From Lachnospiraceae bacterium (lineage in GTDB: Bacteria > Bacillota > Clostridia > Lachnospirales > Lachnospiraceae): a stretch of 64,000 bases of DNA. Where the stretch lies: the NCBI GenBank assembly GCA_015057325.1, contig SVEQ01000008.1, positions 65,461 to 129,460 of the forward strand. Reading direction: 5' to 3'. Position numbers and translations under genes: made by a program. Shown here piece by piece: positions 23,511 to 33,220 of this stretch; positions within the stretch are counted from its first letter, which is position 1; each line of letters begins with the position of its first letter. The notes under the pieces are model-generated. The model was not told the origin of the DNA, did not search any database, and was given only the letters and a program-made list of their open reading frames with translations.

Positions 23511-24386
23511 TTATTCAACCACTATTTCATAACTAACCAGAAACTCCTCACCCGGTTTAAGTTCATTTCCATATTCTCTGTCAGCAAGTCCCCCATTAAA
23601 CTCCTCACTGTCACATCTTCCATACCATGGTTCTATACATATAAATGGTGCCCCTTTGCCGGCAGGTGACCACAAGCCAAACAACGGTGCATCAAACTTA
23701 ACGGTAAGATAACGCTCTCCGCTCGGTTTACAAAGTGATACGACGTGCGCCTGATTACCCTCCACAACAAGCGCATCCTCGTCAAACAAATGCTCATCTA
23801 TCTGCAACTTCCCACCGTTTGTTGCAAGCAAAGCATCTTTTTTATACACAAGACCATTATCCGAAAGTTTCGAATAAGTAAGGTCTTTATCCGTATCAAA
23901 CTCAATGAAATAATCAGTCTGTTTTCCCTGATTATCTATCGGGCACATAAATGCCGGATGACCACCAATGGAAAAATACATCTCCTTGTCATCCTCATTT
24001 ACTACGCGCCACGTAACCTTCAAATTATTGTCAATTAACTTGTATCCAATCTCTAAAGAAAATGCGAAAGGATATTTCTCATAGGTCGAATCGTCAGATG
24101 ACAACGAGAACCATGCCTCCGTTCCGTCATTAGATACCAACGAGAAATCCATGTCTCTCGCAAAACCATGCTGTCCCATAGAGTATGTTTTTCCCTCGTA
24201 AATGAACTCCTTATTCTTAAGGCTTCCAACAAACGGGAAAAGCACGGGCGATGAACGCTTCCAAAACTTCTCATCTGCGTTCCACAAATACTCAGCACCG
24301 TTATCCTTTTTTACAAGACTTGAAAGCTCCGCCCCAAAATGATTAATCGTTGCTTTCAAGGTATCATTTTCCAATATTACCTGCAT
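23511..24386 (-). CDS. Aldose 1-epimerase family protein (LacX-like)
   Basis: 291 residues. INHFGAELSSLVKKDNGAEYLWN, WKRSSPVLFPFVGSLKN and MGQHGFARDMDFSLV are the conserved N-terminal blocks of galactose-mutarotase-like proteins, and SIGGHPAFMCPI carries the second conserved histidine. LacX-type members are thought to interconvert anomers of sugars or act on a sugar phosphate. Cytoplasmic. It lies 18 bp after the flavodoxin-like reductase gene and 34 bp before the GGDEF-EAL gene, so probably one transcript from the promoter near 25120. Confidence 0.85.
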   Translation of the reverse strand: MQVILENDTLKATINHFGAELSSLVKKDNGAEYLWNADEKFWKRSSPVLFPFVGSLKNKEFIYEGKTYSMGQHGFARDMDFSLVSNDGTEAWFSLSSDDSTYEKYPFAFSLEIGYKLIDNNLKVTWRVVNEDDKEMYFSIGGHPAFMCPIDNQGKQTDYFIEFDTDKDLTYSKLSDNGLVYKKDALLATNGGKLQIDEHLFDEDALVVEGNQAHVVSLCKPSGERYLTVKFDAPLFGLWSPAGKGAPFICIEPWYGRCDSEEFNGGLADREYGNELKPGEEFLVSYEIVVE

Positions 24387-24404
24387 CTTATAACCCCCTC
24401 TTTA

Positions 24405-25094
24405 TTATTTCCAAGGTCTTGCTTTGCCAAACCAGCCGTTATTCTCCCAGTATTCCTTTTCAACTTTGCTTGACCCCAAGTCCTTTAACTGCATCATACG
24501 CATAAGACCAAACATGAACTTTGTTTTAAATGCTGTCTTAACCTTTTTCATGTTTGAAATCTTGTTGGCAATCTTGGTCGTGTCCGAATCTATCTTTGCT
24601 TTTTTCTTGTCTGACACGCCTTCCCAATTCATTGCCTGAACACTTAAGCCGTAAGGAATTACACAAGACACTCCCCAGTTATTCAAGGCTGTGACAACAT
24701 CCTTAACCGCTGTCTTTGTGCCCGCTCCCGCTGCAGTCGAAACAACAACCGCACGCTTACTAAACATACACTGTCTTGGTCTGTGTGCCATCCAATAGTT
24801 AAATGTTAAGTCAATAAAACTCTTCATTGGTGCTGAAGCTCTCATGCAATAAGTCGGTGTCGTGAAGATCAAAACATCCGCAGCCTCAACTTCCTTCATA
24901 ATCTTATTCTTTTCCTCATAATACGGACATTTTGTGTCATCATCTATACATGTATAGCAGCCATGACAAAAATGATTCAAGTCCTTTGGAAGAAAAAACT
25001 CTGTTATCTCTCCACCTATTTTATCAGCTATCATACGTCCGATATTGTATGTACTTCCCTTGTGATTCTGTCCATGTACCAATACAATTTTCAT
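24405..25094 (-). CDS. Flavodoxin-fold NAD(P)H-dependent FMN oxidoreductase
   Basis: 229 residues. The N-terminus KIVLVHGQNHKGSTYNIGRMIADKI is the FMN phosphate loop, and FTTPTYCMRASAPMKSFIDLTF is the second flavin-contact block of the NADPH-dependent FMN reductase family. HFCHGCYTCIDDDTKCP holds a cysteine cluster (Cys-x2-Cys-x2-Cys) found in iron-sulfur-flavoprotein-like members, so an added redox centre is possible. The C-terminal 60 residues are basic and aromatic and may touch the membrane. First gene of the group reading into the cyclic-di-GMP block. Confidence 0.85.
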   Translation of the reverse strand: MKIVLVHGQNHKGSTYNIGRMIADKIGGEITEFFLPKDLNHFCHGCYTCIDDDTKCPYYEEKNKIMKEVEAADVLIFTTPTYCMRASAPMKSFIDLTFNYWMAHRPRQCMFSKRAVVVSTAAGAGTKTAVKDVVTALNNWGVSCVIPYGLSVQAMNWEGVSDKKKAKIDSDTTKIANKISNMKKVKTAFKTKFMFGLMRMMQLKDLGSSKVEKEYWENNGWFGKARPWK

Positions 25095-25119
25095 TTTGTT
25101 CTCTCCAACTCTTTTCTCT

Positions 25120-25152
25120 ATTATACAATATAATTCTTCGCTTGTCTGTCAA
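25120..25152 (-). promoter_or_regulatory. Possible promoter upstream of the flavodoxin-like gene
   Basis: On the minus strand a consensus TATAAT (25120-25125) lies 26 bp from the start codon. A consensus TTGACA (25147-25152) is 21 bp further upstream, longer than the standard 17 bp. The -10 box alone is convincing; the pair may reflect a regulated promoter. Confidence 0.45.
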
Positions 25153-25187
25153 ACATCTTACAATAGGCTGGCATTTTTGAAAAAGTT

Positions 25188-28100
25188 TTATTTTACTTTA
25201 ATCTTAATTGTAGCTTTTGTACCGCGTCCATCAAGTGCGATAACTGTTATTTTAGCCTTACCCTTTTTAACACCTTTTACGACACCCTTTTTACTTACCT
25301 TGGCAATCTTTTTGTTTGATGACTTCCAACTAAATTTCTTAAACTTCTTGTTCGTTGAAAGTGTTGCCTTAAGCTTGATAGTCTTGCCAACTTTGACTGT
25401 CTTTTTTGATGCTTTAATTTTTATTTTTGCTGCAGTCTTGCTCTCTGTTCCATCATCCGTAGTTGTCTGTGAACCGTCCCCTCCGGGTACAGCGTGATTG
25501 TTTCCGGCAGCAGGTGTAATCGGCTGATTGTTTGCTCCAGGCTGTGTAACGTTTCCACCCGGTTGAGTGTTTCCTCCTGCCGGTGTGTTATTGTTGCCTC
25601 CACTTGCAGGTGTTTCATTACCTTGTGTTCCACCACCGCCAGGCTGTTCCTGTCCCGGTTGTTCCTGTCCGGGCTGATCCCCACTCGGATTTTCGTTTGG
25701 TTTGTCACCAGGTGTTTCTCCTCCGGGTGTCTCGCCCCCAGGATTTTCATTTGGCTTATCGCCGGGCGTCTCGCCTCCGGGATTTTCACTCGGATTGTCA
25801 CCAGGTGTCTCTTCTCCCGGTGTTTCTCCTCCGGGCGTTTCCCCACCAGGTGTTTCTCCGCCCGGTGTCTCGTTCGACGTTGCCACAGTTATCGTATTAT
25901 TAGTACCTGTAATTTGATAATTAATATCATCGCTAACGGTAAGTTTTCCGTTGCTAAGTGTAACCGACGGAGTCTTTGTCTGCGCATTATCGGTTATGTA
26001 CAGAGCATTCAAATACGTATCGTCAACGTAGTTGCTTCCACCCGGAAGTTTACTAATATCTATAACATAAGGATCAGTTACTTTAAGGAGGGTTCCTGTC
26101 TTAACTTTGACAGGTGCCACACTTCCCGCAGTAACTGCCGGAGAACTTGCATTATACTCATCATCTTCTGCAACCCTGACCATAATCTGATATGCCGTTG
26201 CTTCTGAGAGTCCTGTTTTCTTTGCTGATGACTGCCATGTATTTCCTCCGTCAAAAGAAAACTCATAACTACCTGTCGTCAACGAAGGTATAACAGAGAC
26301 TGTTATACTGCTATCTGTTCTTTCAATAATATCCAATTTTGTAATCACCGGCGTTGAGCGTGTCTTTTTTACAATTGGTTCTTCACCGGAAGGATTATCG
26401 GGAATAGTATTATTGACATTTTTTCTTGCGGTATACTGCGTTTTTATCCATTGGCCCGATTCCCTAAGGTTACTTGCTGTCCAGTTATTGTATGCATTAC
26501 TTCCATGTGTTATCAATGATGAACTTTCTGTTTTTTCACTAAGATTCCATACAAAATAACTGATACAATGATTATCCATTTCATTTAGCCAAGCAGATGC
26601 CGAATCAAAATTATTCGCTCCATCGCCCGAAGCAGCACACATTCCATATTCTGTGCAGAAAATAGGAATGGTGTTCCATGCTGTTTTCATTTTTTGTCGA
26701 TAACTTTCCCCATGCTCTGCAGCATAAAAATGTATCGTGTACATTACATTATCCATCAAAGTATTATCCGAATCCTTAAGTGGATTGTTCATTGCTATAT
26801 CTACGTCCTGAGACCATGTAGGTGTTCCGACAATTATAATTGCGTCCGGATCATTAGCTCTGATAATCGGGATAATTGTCTCTGCATATTCTTTTATATC
26901 ATTCCAAATACCACTTGTTGGTTCGTTACAAAGTTCATACAACACATTTTTATTGTCCTTGTATCTCGCAGAGGCATATGCCCAGAATTCTTTTGCTTCT
27001 TTAATATGTGTCTTTGGATTTGAATTAAGAATATGCCAGTCAACAATTGCATACATTCCAAGCGCAGTTGCGCACTGAACGCCCTTGTCTACTCGGTATT
27101 TCAATTCATCTGCGCTTCCACCGTTTGCATATCCATTATATTCGTCTGTGTACATAGCCAGCCTTATTGCATTGGCATTTAATATGTCTCTACAGTTCTT
27201 GATAGACTGATAATTGATATACTCGTACTCATACTCACCGTTTCCGCCCCAGTTGATACCATGTGAGCTTATTCCCCTAAGCTGATACGGGTTTCCGTTT
27301 TTGTCTTCAATCTTTTTTGTCTCCATATTAACATTAAGCTGACCATGAATACCAAAAGGCGTTTGAGCAAACGCCATATCATCGATACAGTCATTCGGAA
27401 CCTCATAAGTTAAAGAACCGTTATAGTCACTTCCCGAACCACCACCGGATTCACCACTTGACGGATTAAGTGTTGTAGCACTCGCCGATATTCCCTTCCC
27501 GCCAAATGATACCGATACGATAGATGCACCTGTCGGCTTAAGTTGAACCTGGATAACATCCGTACTTGAACCCGCCGGCACGGTTATATTAGACACCGTA
27601 AGCGTATCATCAGATAACGCAATACTAAACTTATCTGTCCACCAATTTTTTTCTCTGTTTGTATCAAACTTAATTACTAAATCTCCGTTTGCAGCGACGC
27701 TTCCGGCATTCTTAACTTTAAACTTATATTCCGTGTAACTGTTATACTGGTCCTGTGCTGTGTACTCAAGCGAAATATTGGAATTCTCCACATCCCATGT
27801 ACCGGGTCCTATAAGTTTTGCAGAAATAATTTGGTAAGAAAATGAACCCGTTATATTGGCAAACTGGATTCCGAAACTTGTTATAGTTGCACTTGTTCCC
27901 AAATAATTTGAAAGGTCCAAAGTAACTGTCTGCTCAACACCTTGCGACAAATTAAGCCACTGGCTTTCCCAGCCTTCGGAATAGTTAATAAACGCCTGTC
28001 CTCCCGCCGTACCTGATGCAGTACATTGAGTTACCTTAAATGTTATCTGTAACTTGTTAATACCCGCCGCTTTCAATTCATCTGTAGTATCATAATCTGT

Positions 28101-28295
28101 CGGCGCGGGATAACTAATTTCTACTTTTCCATCACTATTAGCAGTCGTTGTTTTTGCCGAAGCATCTGCACCTAATTCCACGCTTACACTTGCCGCACCT
28201 ACACTTTTCTGTGGCGCACAAACACCGCCTGCCACCATAACAAATGCCATAAAACAAGCCGTAATTCTTTTCTTAAATCCTGCGATTTTTCTCAT
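25188..28295 (-). CDS. Secreted modular GH5 cellulase with Big_2-type C-terminus
   Basis: 1035 residues. Signal peptide 1-35. Two beta-rich modules follow (about 36-165, CBM-like; 166-280, CBM2- or expansin-like with aromatic residues). The GH5 catalytic domain (about 305-640) has YELCNEP with the acid/base Glu, YTIHFYA, and IFCTEYGMC with the nucleophile Glu. A fibronectin-like segment (about 655-730) and a short beta region come next, then a Gly/Pro linker with repeated ETPGG and PGDKPNENP units, and a lysine-rich Big_2 domain (about 960-1035). It should cut beta-1,4-glucans outside the cell. No LPXTG is visible; the basic Big_2 domain may hold it on the wall. It follows the response regulator gene by 32 bp with no clear terminator. 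Confidence 0.93.
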   Translation of the reverse strand: MRKIAGFKKRITACFMAFVMVAGGVCAPQKSVGAASVSVELGADASAKTTTANSDGKVEISYPAPTDYDTTDELKAAGINKLQITFKVTQCTASGTAGGQAFINYSEGWESQWLNLSQGVEQTVTLDLSNYLGTSATITSFGIQFANITGSFSYQIISAKLIGPGTWDVENSNISLEYTAQDQYNSYTEYKFKVKNAGSVAANGDLVIKFDTNREKNWWTDKFSIALSDDTLTVSNITVPAGSSTDVIQVQLKPTGASIVSVSFGGKGISASATTLNPSSGESGGGSGSDYNGSLTYEVPNDCIDDMAFAQTPFGIHGQLNVNMETKKIEDKNGNPYQLRGISSHGINWGGNGEYEYEYINYQSIKNCRDILNANAIRLAMYTDEYNGYANGGSADELKYRVDKGVQCATALGMYAIVDWHILNSNPKTHIKEAKEFWAYASARYKDNKNVLYELCNEPTSGIWNDIKEYAETIIPIIRANDPDAIIIVGTPTWSQDVDIAMNNPLKDSDNTLMDNVMYTIHFYAAEHGESYRQKMKTAWNTIPIFCTEYGMCAASGDGANNFDSASAWLNEMDNHCISYFVWNLSEKTESSSLITHGSNAYNNWTASNLRESGQWIKTQYTARKNVNNTIPDNPSGEEPIVKKTRSTPVITKLDIIERTDSSITVSVIPSLTTGSYEFSFDGGNTWQSSAKKTGLSEATAYQIMVRVAEDDEYNASSPAVTAGSVAPVKVKTGTLLKVTDPYVIDISKLPGGSNYVDDTYLNALYITDNAQTKTPSVTLSNGKLTVSDDINYQITGTNNTITVATSNETPGGETPGGETPGGETPGEETPGDNPSENPGGETPGDKPNENPGGETPGGETPGDKPNENPSGDQPGQEQPGQEQPGGGGTQGNETPASGGNNNTPAGGNTQPGGNVTQPGANNQPITPAAGNNHAVPGGDGSQTTTDDGTESKTAAKIKIKASKKTVKVGKTIKLKATLSTNKKFKKFSWKSSNKKIAKVSKKGVVKGVKKGKAKITVIALDGRGTKATIKIKVK
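25640..25880 (-). repeat. Tandem repeats coding the cellulase Gly/Pro linker
   Basis: Imperfect 15-bp units coding ETPGG or ETPGD alternate with NPGGETPGDKPNE-type units over about 240 bp. Such arrays expand and shrink by slippage. The antisense frame (25702-25917) reads as a serine/proline repeat but is a mirror of the linker, not a gene. Confidence 0.8.
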
Positions 28296-28327
28296 TAAAA
28301 TCCTCCGTTTTCCTTAAAACAAAATTA

Positions 28328-28969
28328 TTATGCATTTCCTTTCTTGCCGGTCAAATAATACACTGCAAGTGCCGTTCTGTGTGATAACCCTTCCTTTGAA
28401 AGTATTCCCGTTATATAGTTTTTTACCGTCCCCTCGGATATGAAAAGCTTGCCCGCGATTTCCTTGTTGGAAAGTCCCTCGGCAACCGCCTTGATTATTT
28501 CAAGCTCCCTATCCGTATAATCAGATGCGTCAAAGCCTTCCGCGCCTCCGGCCTTGTTATCGACCGTAAGCGAGCCTAACACATTCTCATCCATAACTCC
28601 TGAACCATAATACACCGATTTAACCATCTGCTTTAGATGCTCCGGTGTGTGGTTCTTAATCAGATATCCCTTTGCACCATTTTTGAGTGCCTGTCTTACC
28701 AAATCATCATCATCAAAGGTTGTCAAAATGAGCACCTTCCCAAGACCTTTTTCGACAATGATTTTTGTCGCCTCGATTCCATCCATCTCAGGCATCTGAA
28801 TGTCCATAAGAAAAATGTCCGGTGCCTGCTTAGTTGCAAGATCGATAGCTTCCTTTCCGGTTGCTGCTACGCCAAGCACTTCAAACTCATCATCAACATC
28901 AAGTATTATCTTCATTCCGTCTCTGACGAAATCACTGTCGTCCGCAATTATTACCTTAATCTTATCCAT
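28328..28969 (-). CDS. NarL/LuxR-family response regulator
   Basis: 213 residues. Receiver: acidic pair in IIADDSDFVRDG, phospho-Asp in FLMDIQMPEMDG, Thr in ILTTFDDDD, Lys in YLIKNHTPEH. Output: LuxR-type HTH, YTDRELEIIKAVAEGLSNKEIAGKLFISEGTVKNYITGIL (residues about 150-190). It is the partner of the sensor kinase gene 62 bp upstream and is placed to regulate the ABC exporter operon; a palindrome before that operon (33317-33330) is a candidate site. It may also control the cellulase just downstream. Confidence 0.92.
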   Translation of the reverse strand: MDKIKVIIADDSDFVRDGMKIILDVDDEFEVLGVAATGKEAIDLATKQAPDIFLMDIQMPEMDGIEATKIIVEKGLGKVLILTTFDDDDLVRQALKNGAKGYLIKNHTPEHLKQMVKSVYYGSGVMDENVLGSLTVDNKAGGAEGFDASDYTDRELEIIKAVAEGLSNKEIAGKLFISEGTVKNYITGILSKEGLSHRTALAVYYLTGKKGNA

Positions 28970-29031
28970 TAGGCACTCCTTAACTGACTTTTCAAATCAA
29001 CTTCTTATATATTATTAGTTATAAATAATTC

Positions 29032-30165
29032 TCACTTTAATTGCAATATCATATTAACACAAAAACCGGGTTCTGTCTCAAAACTTAAAGTTCCGCCTAC
29101 TGCTCTTACTCGCTGTCTCATACCTGAAATACCCATGCCGTCATTTACTTCCACACAGCCCACGCCGTCATCCTTAATACTGCATCGCAAAACCTTGTTC
29201 ATCACAACAATGTCGATATGGATGTGCTTACATTTTGCGTACTTCATTGAGTTGGAAACCGCTTCAAAAGCATTGTCCAATATAACCTCCCAGAGCTCAT
29301 CTGTAATAAGCGACATATCGCCCTCTGTTTCAAGCTCCGTCTCAACGCCCTTACCGGTACAATCCTCGCATAGCTTATATAACTGCAAGAGTGCCAACTG
29401 TTTTTTCTCCGGACGCTCCTTTCGAAGTATCCCCCTAATCTCATCCATACCTGTTCTAAGCTGGTCGATGACTGCCTGAACCATCGCACGCGATTTCTCC
29501 GGATCCTTATCCATCAATACCTTAACGCCCTCTAACTGATAAATGGAGCCGTTAATATTATGTCCTAACTTATCATGAAGCGTCTGGGAAAGACTTGCTC
29601 TCTCCTCCAAAATCTGGTTCTCGGCAAGCAGCATGTTACGCTTCATTTCTGCCTTCGTTTCAAACTCACGATTTCTCATATCACGCTTAAGATTCTGCTC
29701 AACACGGACATCCTCCTGCATCCTCTTTTGATAACCCGCCACAACATAATTCTGCTGCATATAAAGTATTGCAATAAGCAACACCACAACAAACTGCATC
29801 AAAAAACCAATTGGTGTTTGAACGAGCGTTCCAAACAGTGGCAGTAAGTACCATTTATAATCAAGATTGGGAAACAAAGATAACAACTCATAAACACTTG
29901 AAAAACCCAAAAGATAAAAAGACATTCCGCCGACATACGCCAACGTGGCAAAAATTAGCGCCGCAAGCACGCACATTGCAAGCCTCTTCTTCCCATCAAA
30001 CAGTTCCTTAACAGACATTAACCCGATATAAAACGAAACAAGCAGGAGTATCCATACAGATACCCCTGACTCTTCTGCTTCATTTATTAATCCATAGACG
30101 GAAAACACTACTGTCAGCGCAAGTTTTATAAAGATAAAATAATTATTTCTGATTCTATCATTCAT
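29032..30165 (-). CDS. Sensor histidine kinase (HisKA_3, NarX/DesK-type)
   Basis: 377 residues. About five or six membrane segments in 10-155, a coiled coil at about 160-200, then the HisKA_3 dimerisation motif LSQTLHDKLGHNINGSIYQLEG (phospho-His in LHDKLGH) and an ATPase domain with LDNAFEAVSNSMKYA, DDGVGC and GMGISGMRQR. There is no large outside domain, as in intramembrane-sensing kinases that watch cell-envelope stress or an ABC transporter. The ATG at 30165 overlaps the stop region of the permease gene (ATGAATGA), so translation is coupled; a GTG 24 bp upstream is an alternative. Confidence 0.9.
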   Translation of the reverse strand: MNDRIRNNYFIFIKLALTVVFSVYGLINEAEESGVSVWILLLVSFYIGLMSVKELFDGKKRLAMCVLAALIFATLAYVGGMSFYLLGFSSVYELLSLFPNLDYKWYLLPLFGTLVQTPIGFLMQFVVVLLIAILYMQQNYVVAGYQKRMQEDVRVEQNLKRDMRNREFETKAEMKRNMLLAENQILEERASLSQTLHDKLGHNINGSIYQLEGVKVLMDKDPEKSRAMVQAVIDQLRTGMDEIRGILRKERPEKKQLALLQLYKLCEDCTGKGVETELETEGDMSLITDELWEVILDNAFEAVSNSMKYAKCKHIHIDIVVMNKVLRCSIKDDGVGCVEVNDGMGISGMRQRVRAVGGTLSFETEPGFCVNMILQLK

Positions 30166-31405
30166 AGTTTTTGTACTTGATTCCCACACTTCCGAGACTT
30201 AACGTAATTATCAAATATGCTACTGTAACACATAATAACACAAGATAGACTTTGTTGTCATCAACCATTAGCATTTCCACGCCGTCGAGGAACCATTTTT
30301 GCGGCATCATGCAGGACATGATTTTGACCGCCTTGGTCGTCGAGTCTAACGGGAAGTAAAGTCCTGACAACAAAGATGACATGCTCCAGAGTGTAAATGC
30401 TGCCACATTGGCACTCATTACATTATCAAGCAATATTCCAAACAACAGGCTTATTGAACAAAAGATAAGTCCCATAAGGAATATAAGTGCTATGAAGCTT
30501 GGACGGCTTATACCGATTTTTTCTTCGGAGATTGACAGTGTCGTGATGCTTATTATTATCGAAAGCATTCCCGCTACAACTGCACCGCTTACAAACTTTG
30601 CCGCGTAATATCCTGTGTTTGAGAGATTGGTAAGTTTAAGTCTTGTAAGCACCATATCCTTCTGCTCTTTGATAACGGTATGTGCTATAAAAAGTCCTCC
30701 GAAAACATATCCCATAGTAAGAATTGCAAGCGAATATCCCATGATTGCCTTCTGGTCGAGCTGATGATTTGTAAGCTCTCTTTGGTCCTTTCCTCCAAGA
30801 TGCTTAACCTGCTTTTGAGGAACGTTCTCATTCATTGCCTCTAATGTTTTTATTACGTTATCCTCTCCTGCCATTTGTACTGCGTTTTTAATCTGACCCA
30901 AAGACAACTTAAGATCATTTTCCAAAAGCTTGTATCTTTCATCATCGGATAACACGTATACCGTAAGGCTGTCATTTACATCCCCCGCAAGGGCTTCCTT
31001 GTCAAAGTCTTCTCCAAGATATATAGATGCTCCCATTCGGTCTTCGTAGCCGTCATAATGATTGCGCTCCTCAACTTCTTCTCTTGTCATGCCCGGCACC
31101 TTTACCCTGCACACGATAAATGCACCACTGCTAAGCAGCTTATTCAAAACGTAATCCGAAAGTTCACTGTCCGACGCATCATATACCTTGATTACGCATT
31201 TTCCTTTTCCACCGTAATAAGCAACCTTGCTGTCCATATCGTCAAGCTCGACAATCTCCGTCTCGCCTATCATTTCATAGGCGCCAAGGTTGGTCTGCTC
31301 AATTCCAAGTATTATTGTTGAAAGAATCGGTGTGGCAACAAGGAAAAACCAAAAGCCTTTATTTCTAACAAGCAATTTTAATGTTATTTTAATTATCTCA
31401 AACAT
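30158..31405 (-). CDS. ABC-2 type exporter permease (second)
   Basis: 415 residues. Segment 1 is at about 18-36 (GFWFFLVATPILSTIILGI), then about 190 residues outside the membrane, then five segments from about residue 225 to the end. This layout, one helix, large outer domain, five helices, is that of ABC-2/YhgE-like permeases. The outer domain is rich in Asp and Glu. It overlaps the upstream permease by one base and the kinase by a few bases, so it is firmly in the operon ATPase-permease-permease-kinase-regulator. Substrate unknown. Confidence 0.85.
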   Translation of the reverse strand: MFEIIKITLKLLVRNKGFWFFLVATPILSTIILGIEQTNLGAYEMIGETEIVELDDMDSKVAYYGGKGKCVIKVYDASDSELSDYVLNKLLSSGAFIVCRVKVPGMTREEVEERNHYDGYEDRMGASIYLGEDFDKEALAGDVNDSLTVYVLSDDERYKLLENDLKLSLGQIKNAVQMAGEDNVIKTLEAMNENVPQKQVKHLGGKDQRELTNHQLDQKAIMGYSLAILTMGYVFGGLFIAHTVIKEQKDMVLTRLKLTNLSNTGYYAAKFVSGAVVAGMLSIIISITTLSISEEKIGISRPSFIALIFLMGLIFCSISLLFGILLDNVMSANVAAFTLWSMSSLLSGLYFPLDSTTKAVKIMSCMMPQKWFLDGVEMLMVDDNKVYLVLLCVTVAYLIITLSLGSVGIKYKNYE

Positions 31406-32466
31406 TACTTTCCTAACCTCCTTACACTTCCAACTAATATCGTTAATGCTGACGTAACCACGGCTATTGCCCCTGAATAAAGCAGAGAGCTTTTTACAAA
31501 CGGGCTGCTACCTGTGCTCGAGAGCTCCACGAGTGCCCTGTTTTCATGGTAGAGTGGCATTGCAAGCTTTAACGTCTCGGGATGAGTTGCATACATGTAT
31601 GTCTCAAAGCTTCCACCAAAAAATCCCGCAAACCAAACAACCGAAAATGATATGATTATTGTCGCTACCATGCTTCCCGTAAGTTCGTATAAGAACATTT
31701 CAAAGGATGTGGCCGCAACTATTGAGACAAATACTATCGCTGCGGAGAGTGCTATATTACCCCAATGCACTCCAAAGGCAAGCGCGATAACAACTGATGC
31801 CACACCTATTCCGATTGAAACGACGCTTACTATCGGAACAAGTCTTGCAATGTAAAGCTGCGCAACTGAAAGATTCGAAACCTTAAGTCTATCATCGATT
31901 TTGTTCTTCTTCTCATTGGAAAACAGACCCGCTGCACACACAATCGCACACCATCCAAAGTATGCTATATAAATCATTCCGTAGTAATCGGTTGAACTTA
32001 TGGCAGGTGCAAAGGAAGGTTTTTTAACATTTATTGAGATATCATTTACATCACCGCTTATTGCTGCATTAAAAAATGCTGACATCATGTATTCAAGTGC
32101 TGTTCCCTCAACTTTGGCATCATCACTTTCATATACCTTATATGTGTCGTCCTTAAACTCTACAAATCCGCCAAGCTCGTGTTCGTCGATAAGCTTCTTT
32201 GGTGAACCGTTATCATACTGAACAAATGTTATTCCGTTTTCTTCTCCTGCCTTTTCAAGATATTTAATATAGTCTTCGTACTTGCCATCGTCCTCAAATC
32301 TGTATCCGACCTCAAACTCCGGCACCGCTTCATAGCTTTCCATAAGTGAAGAAAATGCACTCATAAGTACCGCGGAAACAACAATCGGACAAAACACAAA
32401 CAGAAGAATGTTCACACCGTTTCGAAACATTATTTTGAAATTGTTTTTAATCAAATATCTAATCAT
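31405..32466 (-). CDS. ABC-2 type exporter permease (first)
   Basis: 353 residues with the same layout as its partner: one helix near residues 18-37, an outer domain to about residue 165, then five or six helices. It begins MIRYLIKNNFKIMFRNGVNILLFVFCPIVVSAVLM. It starts one base after the ATPase stop and shares the base at its own end with the next gene. The two permeases probably form the heterodimeric membrane channel. Confidence 0.85.
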   Translation of the reverse strand: MIRYLIKNNFKIMFRNGVNILLFVFCPIVVSAVLMSAFSSLMESYEAVPEFEVGYRFEDDGKYEDYIKYLEKAGEENGITFVQYDNGSPKKLIDEHELGGFVEFKDDTYKVYESDDAKVEGTALEYMMSAFFNAAISGDVNDISINVKKPSFAPAISSTDYYGMIYIAYFGWCAIVCAAGLFSNEKKNKIDDRLKVSNLSVAQLYIARLVPIVSVVSIGIGVASVVIALAFGVHWGNIALSAAIVFVSIVAATSFEMFLYELTGSMVATIIISFSVVWFAGFFGGSFETYMYATHPETLKLAMPLYHENRALVELSSTGSSPFVKSSLLYSGAIAVVTSALTILVGSVRRLGK

Positions 32467-32467
32467 A

Positions 32468-33220
32468 TCAATAATCCCTCAATTTCTTTCCGGTTAGTGT
32501 AAGGAACACTTCCTCTAACGTAATTGACTCCGTATCATCAACCACCAATTTCTTAAGCTCCTCTGATGTTCCGCTTGCAATTATTTTTCCGTTATCCATT
32601 ATCGCGATACGGGTACAGATTGCTTCGACCTCTTCCATATAGTGACTGGTGTATATTACCGTCGCACCGTTTTTGTTGGACTCCTTAATCTTTTCAAGAA
32701 TAAAGTTTCTTGACTGCGGATCGATACCGACTGTCGGCTCATCAAAGATTAAAAGCTCGGGATGATGTCCTATCGCACATGCAATGTTAAGCCTTCTTTT
32801 CATTCCTCCCGAAAACTTCTTAGCATAATCATTTCTTCTTTCGGAAAGTCCTACGTACTCAAGAGACTCATCTATTCTCTCTTTTAATTCGTTACCCTTA
32901 ATTCCGTAAAGCGATGTGAAGAGTTCAACATTCTCCCATGCCTTAAGGCTTCCGTGAATTGCAAGATTTTGCGGAATGTATCCAAGCTTTGCGCTCAACT
33001 CTTTTTTGTTCTTACGAAAGTCTTTTCCCAAAAACTCAACCATTCCAAAATCAGGTTTGATGATATTACATATCATATTCATTGTTGTACTTTTGCCTGC
33101 TCCGTTTGGTCCGAGTAATCCGAATATCTCTCCCTTCTTAATCTCGATATTTAGATTATCAACAACCGTTTTCCCATCATATTTCTTTGTCAGATCGACT
33201 GTTTTTAATATTGTATCCAT
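32468..33220 (-). CDS. ABC exporter ATPase
   Basis: 250 residues. Walker A is GPNGAGKSTTMNMI near residue 38, signature KFSGGMKRRLNIACA, Walker B LLIFDEPTVGIDP, switch His in YTSHYMEEVEA. A typical single-domain ATPase for ABC-2 exporters. First gene of the five-gene operon ending in the response regulator. In similar operons the two-component system senses a drug or peptide and induces the exporter, which is the likely design here. Confidence 0.93.
   Translation of the reverse strand: MDTILKTVDLTKKYDGKTVVDNLNIEIKKGEIFGLLGPNGAGKSTTMNMICNIIKPDFGMVEFLGKDFRKNKKELSAKLGYIPQNLAIHGSLKAWENVELFTSLYGIKGNELKERIDESLEYVGLSERRNDYAKKFSGGMKRRLNIACAIGHHPELLIFDEPTVGIDPQSRNFILEKIKESNKNGATVIYTSHYMEEVEAICTRIAIMDNGKIIASGTSEELKKLVVDDTESITLEEVFLTLTGKKLRDY

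Noticed and set aside
25494-26207. Plus-strand frames including a serine/proline repeat, looking like a collagen- or mucin-like gene
   Set aside because: They mirror the tandem repeats that code the cellulase linker on the minus strand; no start signal.
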